The translations under genes were made by a program, and so were the position numbers. A DNA stretch of 64,000 bases from Grifola frondosa (Eukaryota; Basidiomycota; Agaricomycetes; Polyporales; Grifolaceae): contig LUGG01000047.1 of assembly GCA_001683735.1 (NCBI GenBank), forward strand, positions 1-64,000, given 5' to 3'. This document shows, piece after piece, positions 24,532 to 35,658 of this stretch (positions within the stretch are counted from its first letter, which is position 1; every line of letters starts with the position of its first letter). The notes beneath the pieces are model-generated. The model had not been told where the DNA came from and made no database searches. It saw only the letters and a list, made by a program, of their open reading frames with translations.

Positions 24532-25893
24532 ATGTCTGCTATTGCGATCCCCAAAATCATGAAGGCAGTGGTTATGCAGGAGGTACGAATAAGCGCCCTT
24601 CAAGTTAAGTTCCCAACGCCAACTAAAAAGGGCGTCACCGGACGATATTCTCGTGGTAGGGATATACCGTTGCTTTAATCGACCAACCCGTACCTACCAT
24701 CGGAGATGACGACATCCTGGTCAAGACGGTAGCGGTTGCCCAAAACCCCACCGACTGGAGACGTACGTACGCTCGGGGCTCGCTGATGTGCAGCGCAGAT
24801 CTGACTGCTCCTTAGACGCAGCGCACCTGGGTAAGCCGGGGATGGTCATCGGCCTGGACTGGTCGGGGCGCGTCATACAAACCGGCAAGCACGTCTCCGC
24901 GCCTGTGGTCGGGCAGCACGTTGCTGGGTTCGTCGCGGGCGGGACTCACGCGGGTAGTGGCGCATTCGCAGAATACGTGAAGACGCCCGCAGACCTTGTG
25001 TGGGAGGTCCCAGAGGGCACGCTCAGCGACGAGGAGGCGTCGACACTTGGATGCGCGTAAGTCCTTGTGCCGACTGTCAGAGCGTGTGCTGATGCACGAT
25101 GCGCGGTAGCTTTTGGACGGCAGTGCAGGGGCTGTATGCTCCGGGACGCCTGGGACTGGTCGAACCGCCTGCTAAAGTCGAAGGAGAGAGATGGGTGCTT
25201 ATTACGGCGGCGGCTGTGAGAATTTTTAATGGTCATTCGGCAGTGCGTTTGACTGACCATCCGTTGGAAGCCTCCGTCGGCCAGTTTGCGATCCAGCTTG
25301 CCCACATATCAGGCTACAAGGTCGTCACTACCGCCTCTCCGCGCAATTTGGCCTGCTTACCTCCCTGGGCGCTGACGCCGTATTCGATTACAACGATCCA
25401 GAAGTGGTGAGCAAGATCAAGGCTGCAACGGGGGACACAATCATCAAGGCATTCGATGCCATCAGCACAAGGGAGTCGCAGATGATCTCAGTGCGAGCGA
25501 TCGCGCCAGTCGGAGGCAAGGTCGTGCTTGTCCTCTCGCTCATATCGGAGGCGAGGTCAGAGACGACGTGGAGATGATGAGTACGTACTCTGTTCAGCCG
25601 CGTGCGATGGCACGCCCGTTGCTGACATGTTAATTGCGCGAGCAGTGACAATGGTCTATACGGCGCTTGGGGATGCGGTCGACTTTGGCCCGGAAATGAG
25701 ATGGTCCGTCTCGCCGGAAGATAGAGCCCATATGGTCGCGTTCCTCAAAAAGGTCCCGAAGTTGGTAGCGGAGGAAAAGCTCAAGCCCAATCCTGTAAAG
25801 CTCTGGGAGGGCGGCTTGGCAGCTGTGCCCGAGGGACTGCAGCATGCGCGCGAGGGGAAGGTCCGTGCAGAGAAGATAGTATATAGGGTGTAA
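24532..25893 (+). CDS. Zinc-type alcohol dehydrogenase / enoyl reductase-like protein (MDR family)
   Basis: Medium-chain NAD(P)-dependent reductase of the fungal ToxD/trans-acting enoyl reductase type; substrate unknown. Exons: 24532-24582, 24660-24762, 24816-25056, 25110-25215, 25271-25580 and 25646-25893. Seen: start MKAVVMQEG, GroES-like part (TIGDDDILVKTVAVAQNPTD, HLGKPGMVIGLDWSGRV, VAGFVAGG, GAFAEYVKTPADL), the nucleotide-binding fold (AAASVGQFAIQLAHISGYKV, SLGADAVFDYNDPEVV) and a C-terminus typical of the group (KPNPVKLWEGGL, EGKVRAEKIVYRV). No structural-zinc cysteine cluster is visible, which fits the enoyl-reductase branch. Odd: three apparent one-base losses, at the donor near 25215, at 25352 (GCCTG) and near 25562, break the frame; the residues on both sides are conserved. 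Confidence 0.85.
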
Positions 25894-26301
25894 GAACAGG
25901 CACAGCGCTTCTTGAAGTATTCTTAGGATCAGCGAGTCCGGACTGGAGGTTGCAGAGCAGCTGATCTTTTGCGCGGATCCGATGTCTGATTTCATGCTAG
26001 CTAATGGATATAAGCTGCCCTAGTAGATGCTGTTCTTGAATTTGCGATAGGAGACTCGGGATGCATAGTGTAGAAGGAGGATCTGATGTTGCAGCCCCGC
26101 AGTAGAGTCATCCCAAGGTCGGATCCAGTCGGATCCACGGATAGATTCATAGGCATCTACAGACGTGGAATAAGCACGTTATATCAGCCCACCTGCTTAC
26201 TGGCAGTTGTTGCACAATATTGATTGGTGCAAAGCGGGTGCATGAAGTTTTTTTGACTTATTGATTAAGACCTATATATGATATTGTCCACGCCACTTTC
26301 G
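25894..26301. other. Intergenic, no recognised gene
   Basis: 400 bp between the dehydrogenase stop and the tRNA gene; nothing recognised. Confidence 0.5.
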
Positions 26302-26383
26302 GTCCCTGTCGATTAGTGGTTAGATCATCACGTTGTGGTTACGCAGAACCGTGAAGACGCAGGCTCGACTCCTCCCCGGGACA
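26302..26383 (+). tRNA. tRNA-His (GTG), with a short intron
   Basis: Folds by hand as a tRNA. Acceptor GTCCCTG pairs with CCGGGAC with one mismatch at 6:67. The D stem is GATT/GATC around AGTGGTTA. The anticodon stem TCACG/CGTGA is perfect. The loop TTGTGG holds the anticodon GTG at 26335-26337. An intron of 10 bases (26339-26348) sits after position 37, the standard place. The T stem GCAGG/CCTCC has one mismatch and the T loop is CTCGACT, with C for the usual T54. CCA is not encoded. The two mismatches and C54 could mean a pseudo-tRNA or sequence error. Confidence 0.72.
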
Positions 26384-26578
26384 CTGAGAAACCCATGAGC
26401 AGGTTTTTTGAACACCTGCACTCAGGTCGACGATTGTATTCATTTAAACTCATGTACCTGTGTCCGACATGTCGTACTTTTTGCGCAATTTCCCACTTTG
26501 ACTACATTAGGTATATAATGACGCAACGCGACGACAGCAAGCCTACAATAGATCCACGTCCATTCTCCAACCTCATTC

Positions 26579-27865
26579 TCATTGCAACACCCACCCCGCG
26601 CCCCCTCCCGCTCCATCCCGCGCTGTGCTCTCCACCACCGCCGGCGAGCTTGCATGTGCGACGAGTGGACGCGACTGCGCCTGCGCGAGCATGCTGCGGT
26701 ACGAGCTCGTAGAGGCAGAGTGTGACGACCAGAACGAGTCGTACGTGAGCCCTGCGCCGGCCGCGGGCGTGGGCGACGCGGAGAATGTGGACGCGGACAT
26801 GAGGGAGCGGAGCGCGGCGAGTTGCGTGTCGTGCTGGTCCTGCGGCTGCATCGGGTCGAAGGGCTCGCTGAATGGGGACGTGCTGGGCGGGGGCGGTGCC
26901 ACGGCGGTTGGTGTCGATGAGGCGGGATTGGCAGCGGGGAAATCTGGAGTGCTGCTTGCGAGCGGTGGATTTTCGGTGGGAGCGGTGTTGTTGTGCGTGG
27001 CGGGGAGCGACGACGCGGGGCGCGGCCGTCGTCGTGTGCTGTTTCTTCGAGATGCACGCGATCCCGTAGCAGCCTGCTCTGCCAGAGCGGCCTCCAGCGT
27101 GGGATGTGACGGTCCCGGGATGGCGGCGTCCCCTTGTTCAGTCCTATGCTCGAGAAAAGCTGACGCACTAGGAACTTCGACATGTTCTATAAGGTCCTTA
27201 CAGCGGGAATTACACGACGTACCAGATAGGTCATCAGGTACACCAACCACGGAGCGTGCTGGGTGCGAACTCAGGACAGAACCATCGCCACTCCCATCCG
27301 GTGCACCGTCGACCTGCATGGCCGTATCCGCTATCTGATCCGGCTTGCGTTCTTCTGTCGGAGAAGGGACGTCTGGTGGAGTGATGGTATTCGCGAGCGT
27401 CGCCCGACTTCGTCGGCCGCCAGGGGATATGGTGGGGTAGGGCCGATTGATGTGTGTATGACGGAAGTAGAGGTTCTCAACTTCGTTGAGATTTTGGCGT
27501 TGCTGGGATGTACAAAAAAGTGATGAAGATGTAGGTTCCTATAAGATAACGCGAAATGCTCACCCAACCATGCTCCACCTTCAGCTTAGCATACTGCAGG
27601 CGAAGACGTAGCTGTCCCGACAACTGTGCACAGACAGCATCACCAAATATTCAGAAACACGCGGGACAGCAGATGAACCGATCAAAATTCCGTATGAATA
27701 ATGATTTGAACAAGAGATGATAGTAGGATGACGGACATAGATGGCTTTCGCCTTGTCCGGCAGAGGTTTAGATCTCTCCGGCTTGAGATGACTCCTGTCG
27801 AGGTCGGTTTTGCGGCGCTTGTAGTCGGGAGGCACAAGCATGCCGTATTGTGGCGACTCCGTCAT
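26579..27865 (-). CDS. Conserved basidiomycete orphan with N-terminal YAKLKVEHGW motif
   Basis: No known function. Seen: start MTESPQYGMLVPPDYKRR, a Lys/Arg-rich block ending KAIYVRHPTII, then after an intron LRLRLQYAKLKVEHGW, then after a second intron (27550 to about 27498, GTGAGC..CCCAG) QRQNLNEVENLYFRH. The last exon runs open to 26579 and is rich in Ser, Pro, Thr and Ala, so mostly disordered. The N-terminal pattern is one I recall from many Agaricomycete genomes. The donor of the first intron is uncertain (near 27710 or at 27640). A plus-strand frame of 237 codons over 26625-27338 is open too but lacks any conserved block, and I treat it as a shadow. Confidence 0.62.
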
Positions 27866-29283
27866 TGTTTATCGGGTTGAGGGAGAAAAGGTATCGCTGG
27901 GAGTTGAGACGGAGTTGTGCACGAACATCAATATTGCCTCGTGGTCGTCGCGAAAAGTGGGCGTGTTCTATCACGTGGTTTGCCGGTCGGCTTGTCGAGG
28001 CAAGGGCTAGGCGCGCGTCTTCGCGGAGTATTGAATCTTGTACGCATATCCTAAGTTCGTCTTTGGATATTTGTTGGTAGGGAACTTTCAGTACATGTAG
28101 CAAAAAAAAAACCACCGCTAACGTCCCGTCGAACAGTTCCGATATCGCTCAGTATTCATAAAGGTAGAGATAATTGCTACCAGCCAGATGTTCCTGTGAC
28201 AGGTTTATGACAACTTCCGCGATGAATTATATGACACTATATGGCACTGCGTTCCTCTAGAGTGCGTGTGCGCACTCCTTGACCTATTCGCTAATGTTCG
28301 GGTTCCCATGCAACAATTGCAAGCTTCGCTCAAGACGGAATGCAAGGGTGTTACGTATTCTCCATGGCAGCTTGTAACCAGCATTCTGCCGGACTTCTTC
28401 TTGTCCTCATCGTACCTGCGACGAGTCTCCTGGGTCTCTGCCTGTCCCTCAAGGTCGGGATGGCCTGGCGGGAGTGCTCTTTGACTTCGTTGGAAATGTT
28501 CACTAACTCTACACTCGCGGTTTGCATCCGCAGCTGTATCAGTACGCATAAAGTACTACCCTCTCTCATCGTAACGTGATCTTTACAGACTGGCCACGCT
28601 GGGTCTGCCGCCAAGGTACGTCGACTCAGCCGAATAATCTGAAACACTCCATAGTCAGCATTCCCACCTTCACTGACTCAACAGCGCGTTAGCACGTCAG
28701 CTGAGCAGTACCTGACGGGACCAACTTTTTATTAGGTCGCCACAAACCTGCCACGTACATCATTCCACTGTCAAACACAATCATAGAAACAAGGGAAGAC
28801 TCACCCAATATATGCATGCTGCGATACGTACTATCTGCCGTCAAAATGCATCCATGTGCGAAGCGGGTCCGGTGGAGGACAAATCCTGTGCTCGGTTGAA
28901 CGACGATGAACTTCCGTTGCACGGCTTAGGATCAAGCATTCTTAATGTGACCTTAACTTGTGCGGCCTTTTATGATTCGTGAGATGTTACCCCTCGGCAA
29001 TGCATCTTTTCGCTGACATGCCTTCAGGTTTCCATTCATGTTTCTCCGCCCTGAAAAACTTACACAGTAAGCAAGTATCCGTGAGGTGGTATCGACCGGT
29101 GTGAACAATTCTCCCACGTATGGTAGGGTTCTCGAAGGTATACAATTCATTTCATTCAAGGGGGTCCGATAGAAGCAAGAACAGCGTCTCGGACCTATCG
29201 AAGCTCCTGTGTATCCGGTCTCACGTGCGCCATCCAGTGTTGCACCGGCCTCAACATGTTACAGCTTAAGCGCTACCTTGCAG
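27866..29283. other. Intergenic, no recognised gene
   Basis: 1.4 kb with overlapping short frames on both strands near 28205-28650; none shows a known motif. An A-run lies at 28100-28110. Nothing else recognised. Confidence 0.45.
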
Positions 29284-29292
29284 GAGCATAAA
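29284..29292 (+). promoter_or_regulatory. TATA-like element of the first SDR gene
   Basis: An AT-rich TATA-like element (GCATAAATAC) about 50 bases before the start codon at 29340. The third SDR gene has TATAAAT at 34224 at a similar distance, and the second has an ATATATATG stretch near 31235. Confidence 0.5.
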
Positions 29293-29339
29293 TACGCTGT
29301 CTCTTCATGCACTCTTCACTCTCAGTTTTCCTCTTCATC

Positions 29340-30526
29340 ATGTCCGAGTCCAAGCAACTCGTCTGGCTCATCACCGGGACCTCGTACGCACATCTCCACG
29401 CATGTTGGATTATGCTCACGTTCACGCTCGAAATAACCACAGCACGGGCATTGGCCGGTGTCTAACTTTGGCGGCACTCAAACGTGGGGACCGTGTCATT
29501 GCCACCGCACGTGCTCGTTCCATCTCCCAGCTCGCAGACCTCCAAGCCCAGGGCGCGGATGTCCTGCAGCTCGACGTCACAGACACCCCAGATAACCTCA
29601 AAGAGATCGCAAAGAAGGCCGTAGCGATCCACGGCCGAGTCGACGTGGTCGTGAACAACGCAGGTGAAGCCTCTTCTCTTATGCCTACAGCGAATATATT
29701 CCTCATGACATACTAGGGTATGCCATCATCTCTGCCATCGAAGAATATACCCAAGAAGAGTCTCTGCAACAGTTCAAGTAAGCTACAGTATTTTTGATTG
29801 ATTTTTTTTGTCGGCTCATTATTATGATAACAGTACCAATTTCTTCGGCGGCCTGAACATTGCGCGTGCATTCCTCCCATACATGCGTGAGAGGAAGAGC
29901 GGCACAATCCTCTGGATTGGCTCGGTCGCTGGGTGGACGTATGTCCCATTCTTGCCCGCTAGTTTTCCATACAGTGACCCATGTCTTACAGCCAACAGCC
30001 GAGCTTCGGGATGTACTCTTCTACGAAATACGCTATAAGGGGTACGTATGTTGTCATCACGCGGCGTCGATTTTCACAGTATCCATTCTTTCCGTTTACA
30101 GGTATCTCGGAAACTTTGGATGCAGAAATCGCCCACCTCGGGCTGCGGAGCATCACCGTCGAGCTCGGATACTTCAACACGAATGTCATCCCCAACCGCA
30201 TCCCGTACGTGAATCGCATCGCCGACTATCAAAACTCCATTGTTACCCAAACGAGCGGCTTTCTGGACGGTGCGTATCCTTACATCCCTTCTCCGACCTC
30301 CTGCTAATGTGATATAGGCTACCACGGTCACGAACCGGGAGACCCCATCAAGGGCGCTGAGGCGATTGCCGATTTAGTCCATGGCGAAGGCTTCGCTGGG
30401 GGCAGAGAGATCCCGCCAACTGTCGGATTTGGCAGTGATTATGTGAGGGAGGCAAGAAAGACATGCGAGGACACGCTGAAGAGGCTCACAGAGTGGGAGA
30501 GCTTTGCTTTGAGTACTGATTACTGA
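29340..30526 (+). CDS. Short-chain dehydrogenase/reductase, copy 1 of 3
   Basis: Classical SDR, NAD(P)-dependent oxidoreductase of unknown substrate, probably cytosolic. Seen: MSESKQLVWLITGTS, with the glycine motif TGTSTGIG completed across intron 1, then LDVTD, the structural NNAG motif (HGRVDVVVNNAG), the catalytic Ser region (WIGSVAGW) and the YxxxK pair in MYSSTKYA. The C-terminal part ends WESFALSTDY. Six introns or so are spliced in phase by GT..AG: about 29382-29449, 29661-29714, 29778-29832, 29939-29992, 30040-30100 and 30268-30318. All motifs are intact and no frameshift was seen. It is the left member of a tandem triplet with 31277 and 34291, same strand and same intron plan. About 290 residues, the usual size. 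Confidence 0.88.
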
Positions 30527-31276
30527 GATACCAATCATGAGTATCATGAGGAGCCAAAGAAGGTCTACGTTTAGGTATGTCCCCAGCTTGCTTGATCTTG
30601 ACTTTTTCTCAATATCGCTCTTTGCCACTTTCTGTTTCTATGGCTGGATATAGTGTATCTTTGCCTAAAGAACGCACAACGAAAAACGTTAAAGGCTCGT
30701 CTCTGGTTATCGTTATCTCCCACGTGTCACTACCTCACGAGAAGCACTCCTGCCATCACGGCGCATTATAATTGAAAAGCTAGTGAATCTGCGCTCGGAC
30801 ATGCAAACATGTGATCCTCAAACCCTCAAATCTGGCAACTCCCTCCCCGCGCAACCTGACCTACTCCCACGAATACCTGTGTTTCCGTCTATCTGGGCTG
30901 CCGAGAACTAATTTTCTGAAAATCCTTTCTGCAACTACATTCTTGGTTATATGCTATTCAATACGCTTCAGTTGTCAGAATTGTTCAGCATCGATGTCAG
31001 AAGTATTCGTGCAAGGCGCTCCATCAATGTCGCATGTCCGAAGCCCTCGGTGCAAGATTCCATGATCACATCAGCTTCTCACCATGTCTCAATCCTCCAG
31101 CGTCTCACAGACCATTGTCCCTCTAATCATATCTTCTATCTATTTGGACTTTCTGGATTGCGTTTAGTTCCTGGATCCACATCATACCATCATCACCTGG
31201 ATGAAAAATCTGATAAAAAGCGCCCTTTAGAACATATATATGACCTAGCTCATCATTTACTTCCACAATCCATCGT
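30527..31276. other. Intergenic between SDR copies 1 and 2
   Basis: 750 bp; nothing recognised except an ATATATATG stretch near 31235 that may act as the TATA element of copy 2. Confidence 0.45.
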
Positions 31277-32458
31277 ATGATGTCCGGAACCAAACAACAG
31301 CTGGTCTGGCTAATCACTGGCACTTCGTACGCTTCTCTTTACGTGCCTTCTGGTTTTCGCTCACACGCCCTCGTTGTAGGAGTGGTATTGGTCGATGCTT
31401 AACGCTGGCTGCTCTCAAGCGCGGAGACCCGTCATCGCGACGGCTCGTGCTCGTTCCATAACACAGCTCGCCGACCTAGCAACGCAAGGCGCAGACATAT
31501 TGCAGCTCGATGTGACCGATTCCCTTGATAACATCAAGAAAATCGCGAAGAAGGCCATTGCGCTTCATGGGCGGGTGGACGTTGTCGTGAACAACGCGGG
31601 TGAAAATCTCCATATCTCGCAATCGTTATTGTAGTCTCACGGTATTTCAGGATACGCCGTTATTGGGGGCATCGAGGAATGCACTCCCGAAGAGTCTCTT
31701 CAGCAATTCAAGTAGATCATGTTATCATCGCTTTTTATAACGTGTTCACTCATAACTGCATCGCAGCACCAACTTCTTCGGTGCGCTCAATGTCGCCCGA
31801 GCATTCCTGCCTTATATGCGTGAAAGGAGGAGCGGAACCATCGTCTGGATCGGCTCGGTGGCTGCTTGGACGTATGTACCGTCAGAGCCTAGCATCTCGA
31901 TTTCTCATCTAATATGGTATCCGACAGGCCAAGTGTCAGCTTCGGAATATACTCAGCCACGAAATATGCCATGAGAGGTGCACTACTGCCGATGCTCTCT
32001 AATTCAATCGACCTTTATGTTGATTCTGTCCACAGGGCTCTCCGAGACGTTAAATACCGAGATTGCGCACCTGGGACTGCGGAGTATCACCGTTGAACTC
32101 GGATATTTCCGCACCAACATGATCGTTAACCGCACTTCCTACGTCAATCGCATCGCTGACTACAAGGAAGTCATTACAAAGGCTGACAGTCTCTTCGATG
32201 GCACGTTCTCCTATTTTCTGACTCGAAACCATCTCATGTTTGTGTGCAGAATATCTTAACCACGAGCCTGGAGACCCTGCTAAGGCCGGTGAGGCCATCG
32301 TCGACCTCGTTCGAGGCGAGGGCCTTGCGAAGGAAAAACAGATTCGCACGACCATTGGATTGGGAAGCGATTATTATGTGGATACGACGAAGAGTTGCGA
32401 GGGCACGCGGACGGCGCTGGTGGAGTGGGAGAGTTTCAGTCGGAGCACTGACTTTTGA
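31277..32458 (+). CDS. Short-chain dehydrogenase/reductase, copy 2 of 3 (one frame break)
   Basis: Paralogue of the copy at 29340. Seen: MMSGTKQQLVWLITGTS, the glycine motif across intron 1 (SGIG), LDVTDSLDN, HGRVDVVVNNAG, WIGSVAAW, IYSATKYAMR with the catalytic Tyr and Lys, and the end WESFSRSTDF. Either of two adjacent Met codons (31277, 31280) could start it. Odd: in exon 2 the reading breaks at about 31424, where GGAGACCCGTC needs one more base to give the GDxVIATARARS block that follows in the next frame. All else is intact and introns sit where they do in copy 1. A one-base error or a very young lesion; the catalytic residues are all kept. Confidence 0.78.
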
Positions 32459-34223
32459 ACCATCAGCGTGGTGAGAATCAGAAGATAAGACATGCATTTT
32501 AATATGTCTGCTCCGCCCCTTTCATAAATCCAGTTCGAGTGCTCAAGTATCTAGTGACTAGGCTACTAGTCTTTCAACGAATGGAAATCCATTCCGGCTA
32601 CTTAGCCCTTTCTTAAGTACAAGATAGTGGTGCGCAGTTATGGCATGTTGAAGGAGTGCTTCTCAGAAGGTAGTGAAAAGCAGGAAGCAAGTGTAACTAG
32701 AGAAAAGCCATTAACATTTCAACGATAGAACCAGTTACTACACGTTCTTTAAGAAAAGGTATGGAAAAAAAAGTGGCAGAGAGCGATAGTGACGGGAAGT
32801 TAACATAAAGCGATCTTGGAACATACCTTATAAGCGTAGGCTCGCTTGATGCGGAAGACCTAGTCGTTCTTCTGTATGAATCTTGAGCTTGAACGTTTGA
32901 ACTACACCGCCAACCTTGCTTGACGCCGGCGCCACCTGGCTGGACGGAACCCATGTAGGAAATAGACGCCGCGCCTGTGTAGACGCCATCCCGCGTCTAG
33001 CTAGGATCATCTATGTCCCTCCGCTCACTGTCCTACCTCGTCCCTACGTACGCGACGGCCTTCCACCACAGCGCTGCATAGTGTTTATACATCCGGCATA
33101 AATATATCTTATTATCATATTCTGCCATGCAAGTGTGCAAGTTCGTGCTAATCAAGGTACATCCCCATCTGCCGGCGCCGCTAACGCTGCACCTACATAT
33201 CGTGGATGCGGCATCAGTCGCCCTGCGGCATTGCAGGTAATTTGTCCGCATTGCTCCCAACCACGCTGATAACACATCCGCTATCCCCACTTTGCCCGAA
33301 CCCCAATAGCCTCGATGCGCCATTGTTCCCAGCATCAACACTTCCCTGTCCTCCAGCCCACTTCCATCATCACCTGCTCCGCTGGCGGCTTCCGCACCGT
33401 CCCCTACAATAAGTGCTCCGAGGTTTTGACAATAGAGGGGACAATGGTTAAACTTCCTGACCAGAACCACGTACGTGGTTATGCGGAATATTGAACAGCG
33501 CTTGAACACTTAATCGCCTGGCCATCTTCCAGATAAATAACAAATGCCTAGTAAATCCCTCCCTCCCAATCCGTACAGTGAGATTATGAAATCCGCCTAG
33601 GCTTGCCTCTATCTAGAAAGTCTTCGCGGATAGAATACAGAGAGACCTCCCAGGTCCCTTATTTGGGTGCACCTTGCATTCATTGCTACCATCTTTGTCA
33701 TTCTATCCTCTCAATTTTACCGCTGATTGCTTTTTTAACCTTTCAGGCTTGTATGTCATCACGTTGAAGATACGGCAGACTTATCATACTTTCGGGATGC
33801 CCGTGAGTCACATAGCTATCTCTTTGTGATTCTCGTTTGAGCGTTAGAAATCTACTGCTCGTACTTTGAACGTAACTTAAACCACGATTGAACATGGTCG
33901 ATCGAATGCTAAAGTGACCGCGTACAACGCGCAGATCCCAGTTCTCTGCCTTGAGTCTTTCATTTTCCTAATCATCATGAGGACGACATCAGAACAAAAC
34001 GTTTATAATAACAAGGCTGCTCACCTCTTCCAATGATTTCAGTCTCTCACTCAGAAGATTGATTACGCCGGGAGCTAGCTCCGGATCCAAGCTCACGGGG
34101 TTCATGCTAGTCGAGGCAAATACCGCTGTATTGGTCAGTAATGGACGCCGTGGAGCTATTGCGCGACCCCACGACATTTTTTTCAATTGACCCTCAAAGA
34201 ATCCCGAGCGCTTTCGAAGAGTA
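32459..34223. other. Intergenic between SDR copies 2 and 3, no recognised gene
   Basis: 1.8 kb. A minus frame of 158 codons at 33033-33509 and shorter ones near 32700-33010 were read and match nothing I know. This spacer is longer than the one between copies 1 and 2 and may hold a lost gene. Confidence 0.4.
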
Positions 34224-34230
34224 TAAATGC
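34224..34230 (+). promoter_or_regulatory. TATA box of the third SDR gene
   Basis: TATAAAT about 60 bases before the start codon at 34291. Confidence 0.55.
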
Positions 34231-34290
34231 GATCCTTCAACCGTCCACTGTGTACCAGCTACCCCATATCTCTCACTCCACCGTTACAAA

Positions 34291-35483
34291 ATGACTGAAT
34301 CAAAGCTTGTGTGGCTCATCACCGGCACATCGTCGGTATACCTCTGCACAAATTTTGAATCACACTCATATTCGTTTATGGCGTCGTTACAGAACGGGGA
34401 TTGGCAGATTCCTGACGCTGGCAGCGCTCGAGCGCGGTGACAGCGTTATTGCCACTACCCGTGCTCGTTCTATGCCGCAACTCGCAGATCTCGAAACTCG
34501 AGGCGCAAACATCCTCCAGCTCGACGTCACGGACAGCTTTGATAACCTGAAGGAGATCGCGAAGAAAGCTGTGGAGATCCACGGAAGAGTGGACGTAGTC
34601 GTAAACAATGCTGGTGCGAGGTTTTCTCCCGTATTCTCCGTGACTACAGTCTTACGGGATAGCAGGTTGTGTCATAATGTCAGCTGTTGAAGAGTACACT
34701 CCAGAAGAGTCTCTACATCAGTTCAAGTTGATTATATCTTCTTCCATTGCTATTCATCGTGAGCTAATTGGCGAATCTGAAGCACTAATTTCTTCGGGGC
34801 TATAAATGTCACACGCGCATTCCTCCCTTATATGCGTGAGAGGAGGAGTGGCACCATCTTGTGGATTGGCTCAGTGACCGCATGGTCGTACATATTCTTG
34901 CAAATTTGTACGCTTTCCATCCAATGACTCAGCACTACACAGACCCCGGCCCTCCTTCGGAATGTACTCTGCCACAAAATACGCCATGAGAGGTACGTGC
35001 TGCATCACCTGCCTGTTAATCTATCCTCACCTCCACTTCGTTCATCACAGGCATATCGGAAACGCTGAACGAAGAGATAGCCCACCTTGGCTTGCGAAGT
35101 ATCAACATTGAACTCGGGTTCTTCAATACAGAGGTGATCCCGAACGCCACGCAGTACGTGAATCGGATCTCAGACTATGAAGACTTCATTACAAAGGCCT
35201 ACAAAGCTCTTAAAGGTATGTTTTGTTCCTTCCTGCTGGCCACGCGTTTGCTGATCGTGGTCCAGAGTATCATGGACAAGAGCCGGGGGACCCAGCCAAG
35301 GGCGCGGAGGCCATCGTTGACATTGTCCGTGGCGAGGGCTTTGCGAAGGACAGGGAGATCCCGCCGACTGTCGGGTTTGGCGCAGATTATCATAGGGATG
35401 CGAAGAAGTCATGCGAGGACACGCTGAAGCGGCTTGCAGAGTGGGAGAGCTTTACACTGAGCACCGATTTTACCGTTAACTGA
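34291..35483 (+). CDS. Short-chain dehydrogenase/reductase, copy 3 of 3
   Basis: Third tandem SDR. Seen: MTESKLVWLITGTS, glycine motif STGIGRFLTLAALERGD after intron 1 (donor TC|GTCGGT, acceptor TTACAG), LDVTDSFDN, HGRVDVVVNNAG, WIGSVTAW, MYSATKYAMR with catalytic Tyr and Lys, GISETLNEEIAHLGLR, and an end WESFTLSTDFTVN slightly longer than the other copies. Introns match those of copies 1 and 2 in place and phase; the third exon uses the acceptor GATAGCAG. No frame break seen. The three copies probably arose by unequal crossing-over; different substrates are possible but cannot be told. Confidence 0.86.
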
Positions 35484-35658
35484 GAGCGCCGTCATGTCGA
35501 GATTCCTGTGCAAACGAGGACTTCGGATCCAGGCTGTTTGGGGCATGGTGCAATAAAGAACAGACAGAATACCACCACCTGCCATCCCCGAATTAAATTA
35601 TGTAACTTGTAAAGCGCGATCGAAGACAAATCATCGCGGAGACGCAACAGCCACAACC

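Noticed and set aside
26625..27338. 237-codon plus frame
   Set aside because: Opposite strand of the YAKLKVEHGW orphan, whose exons splice in phase and carry a conserved block.
33033..33509. 158-codon minus frame between SDR copies 2 and 3
   Set aside because: No conserved motif, no splice partners, and competing frames are open on both strands.
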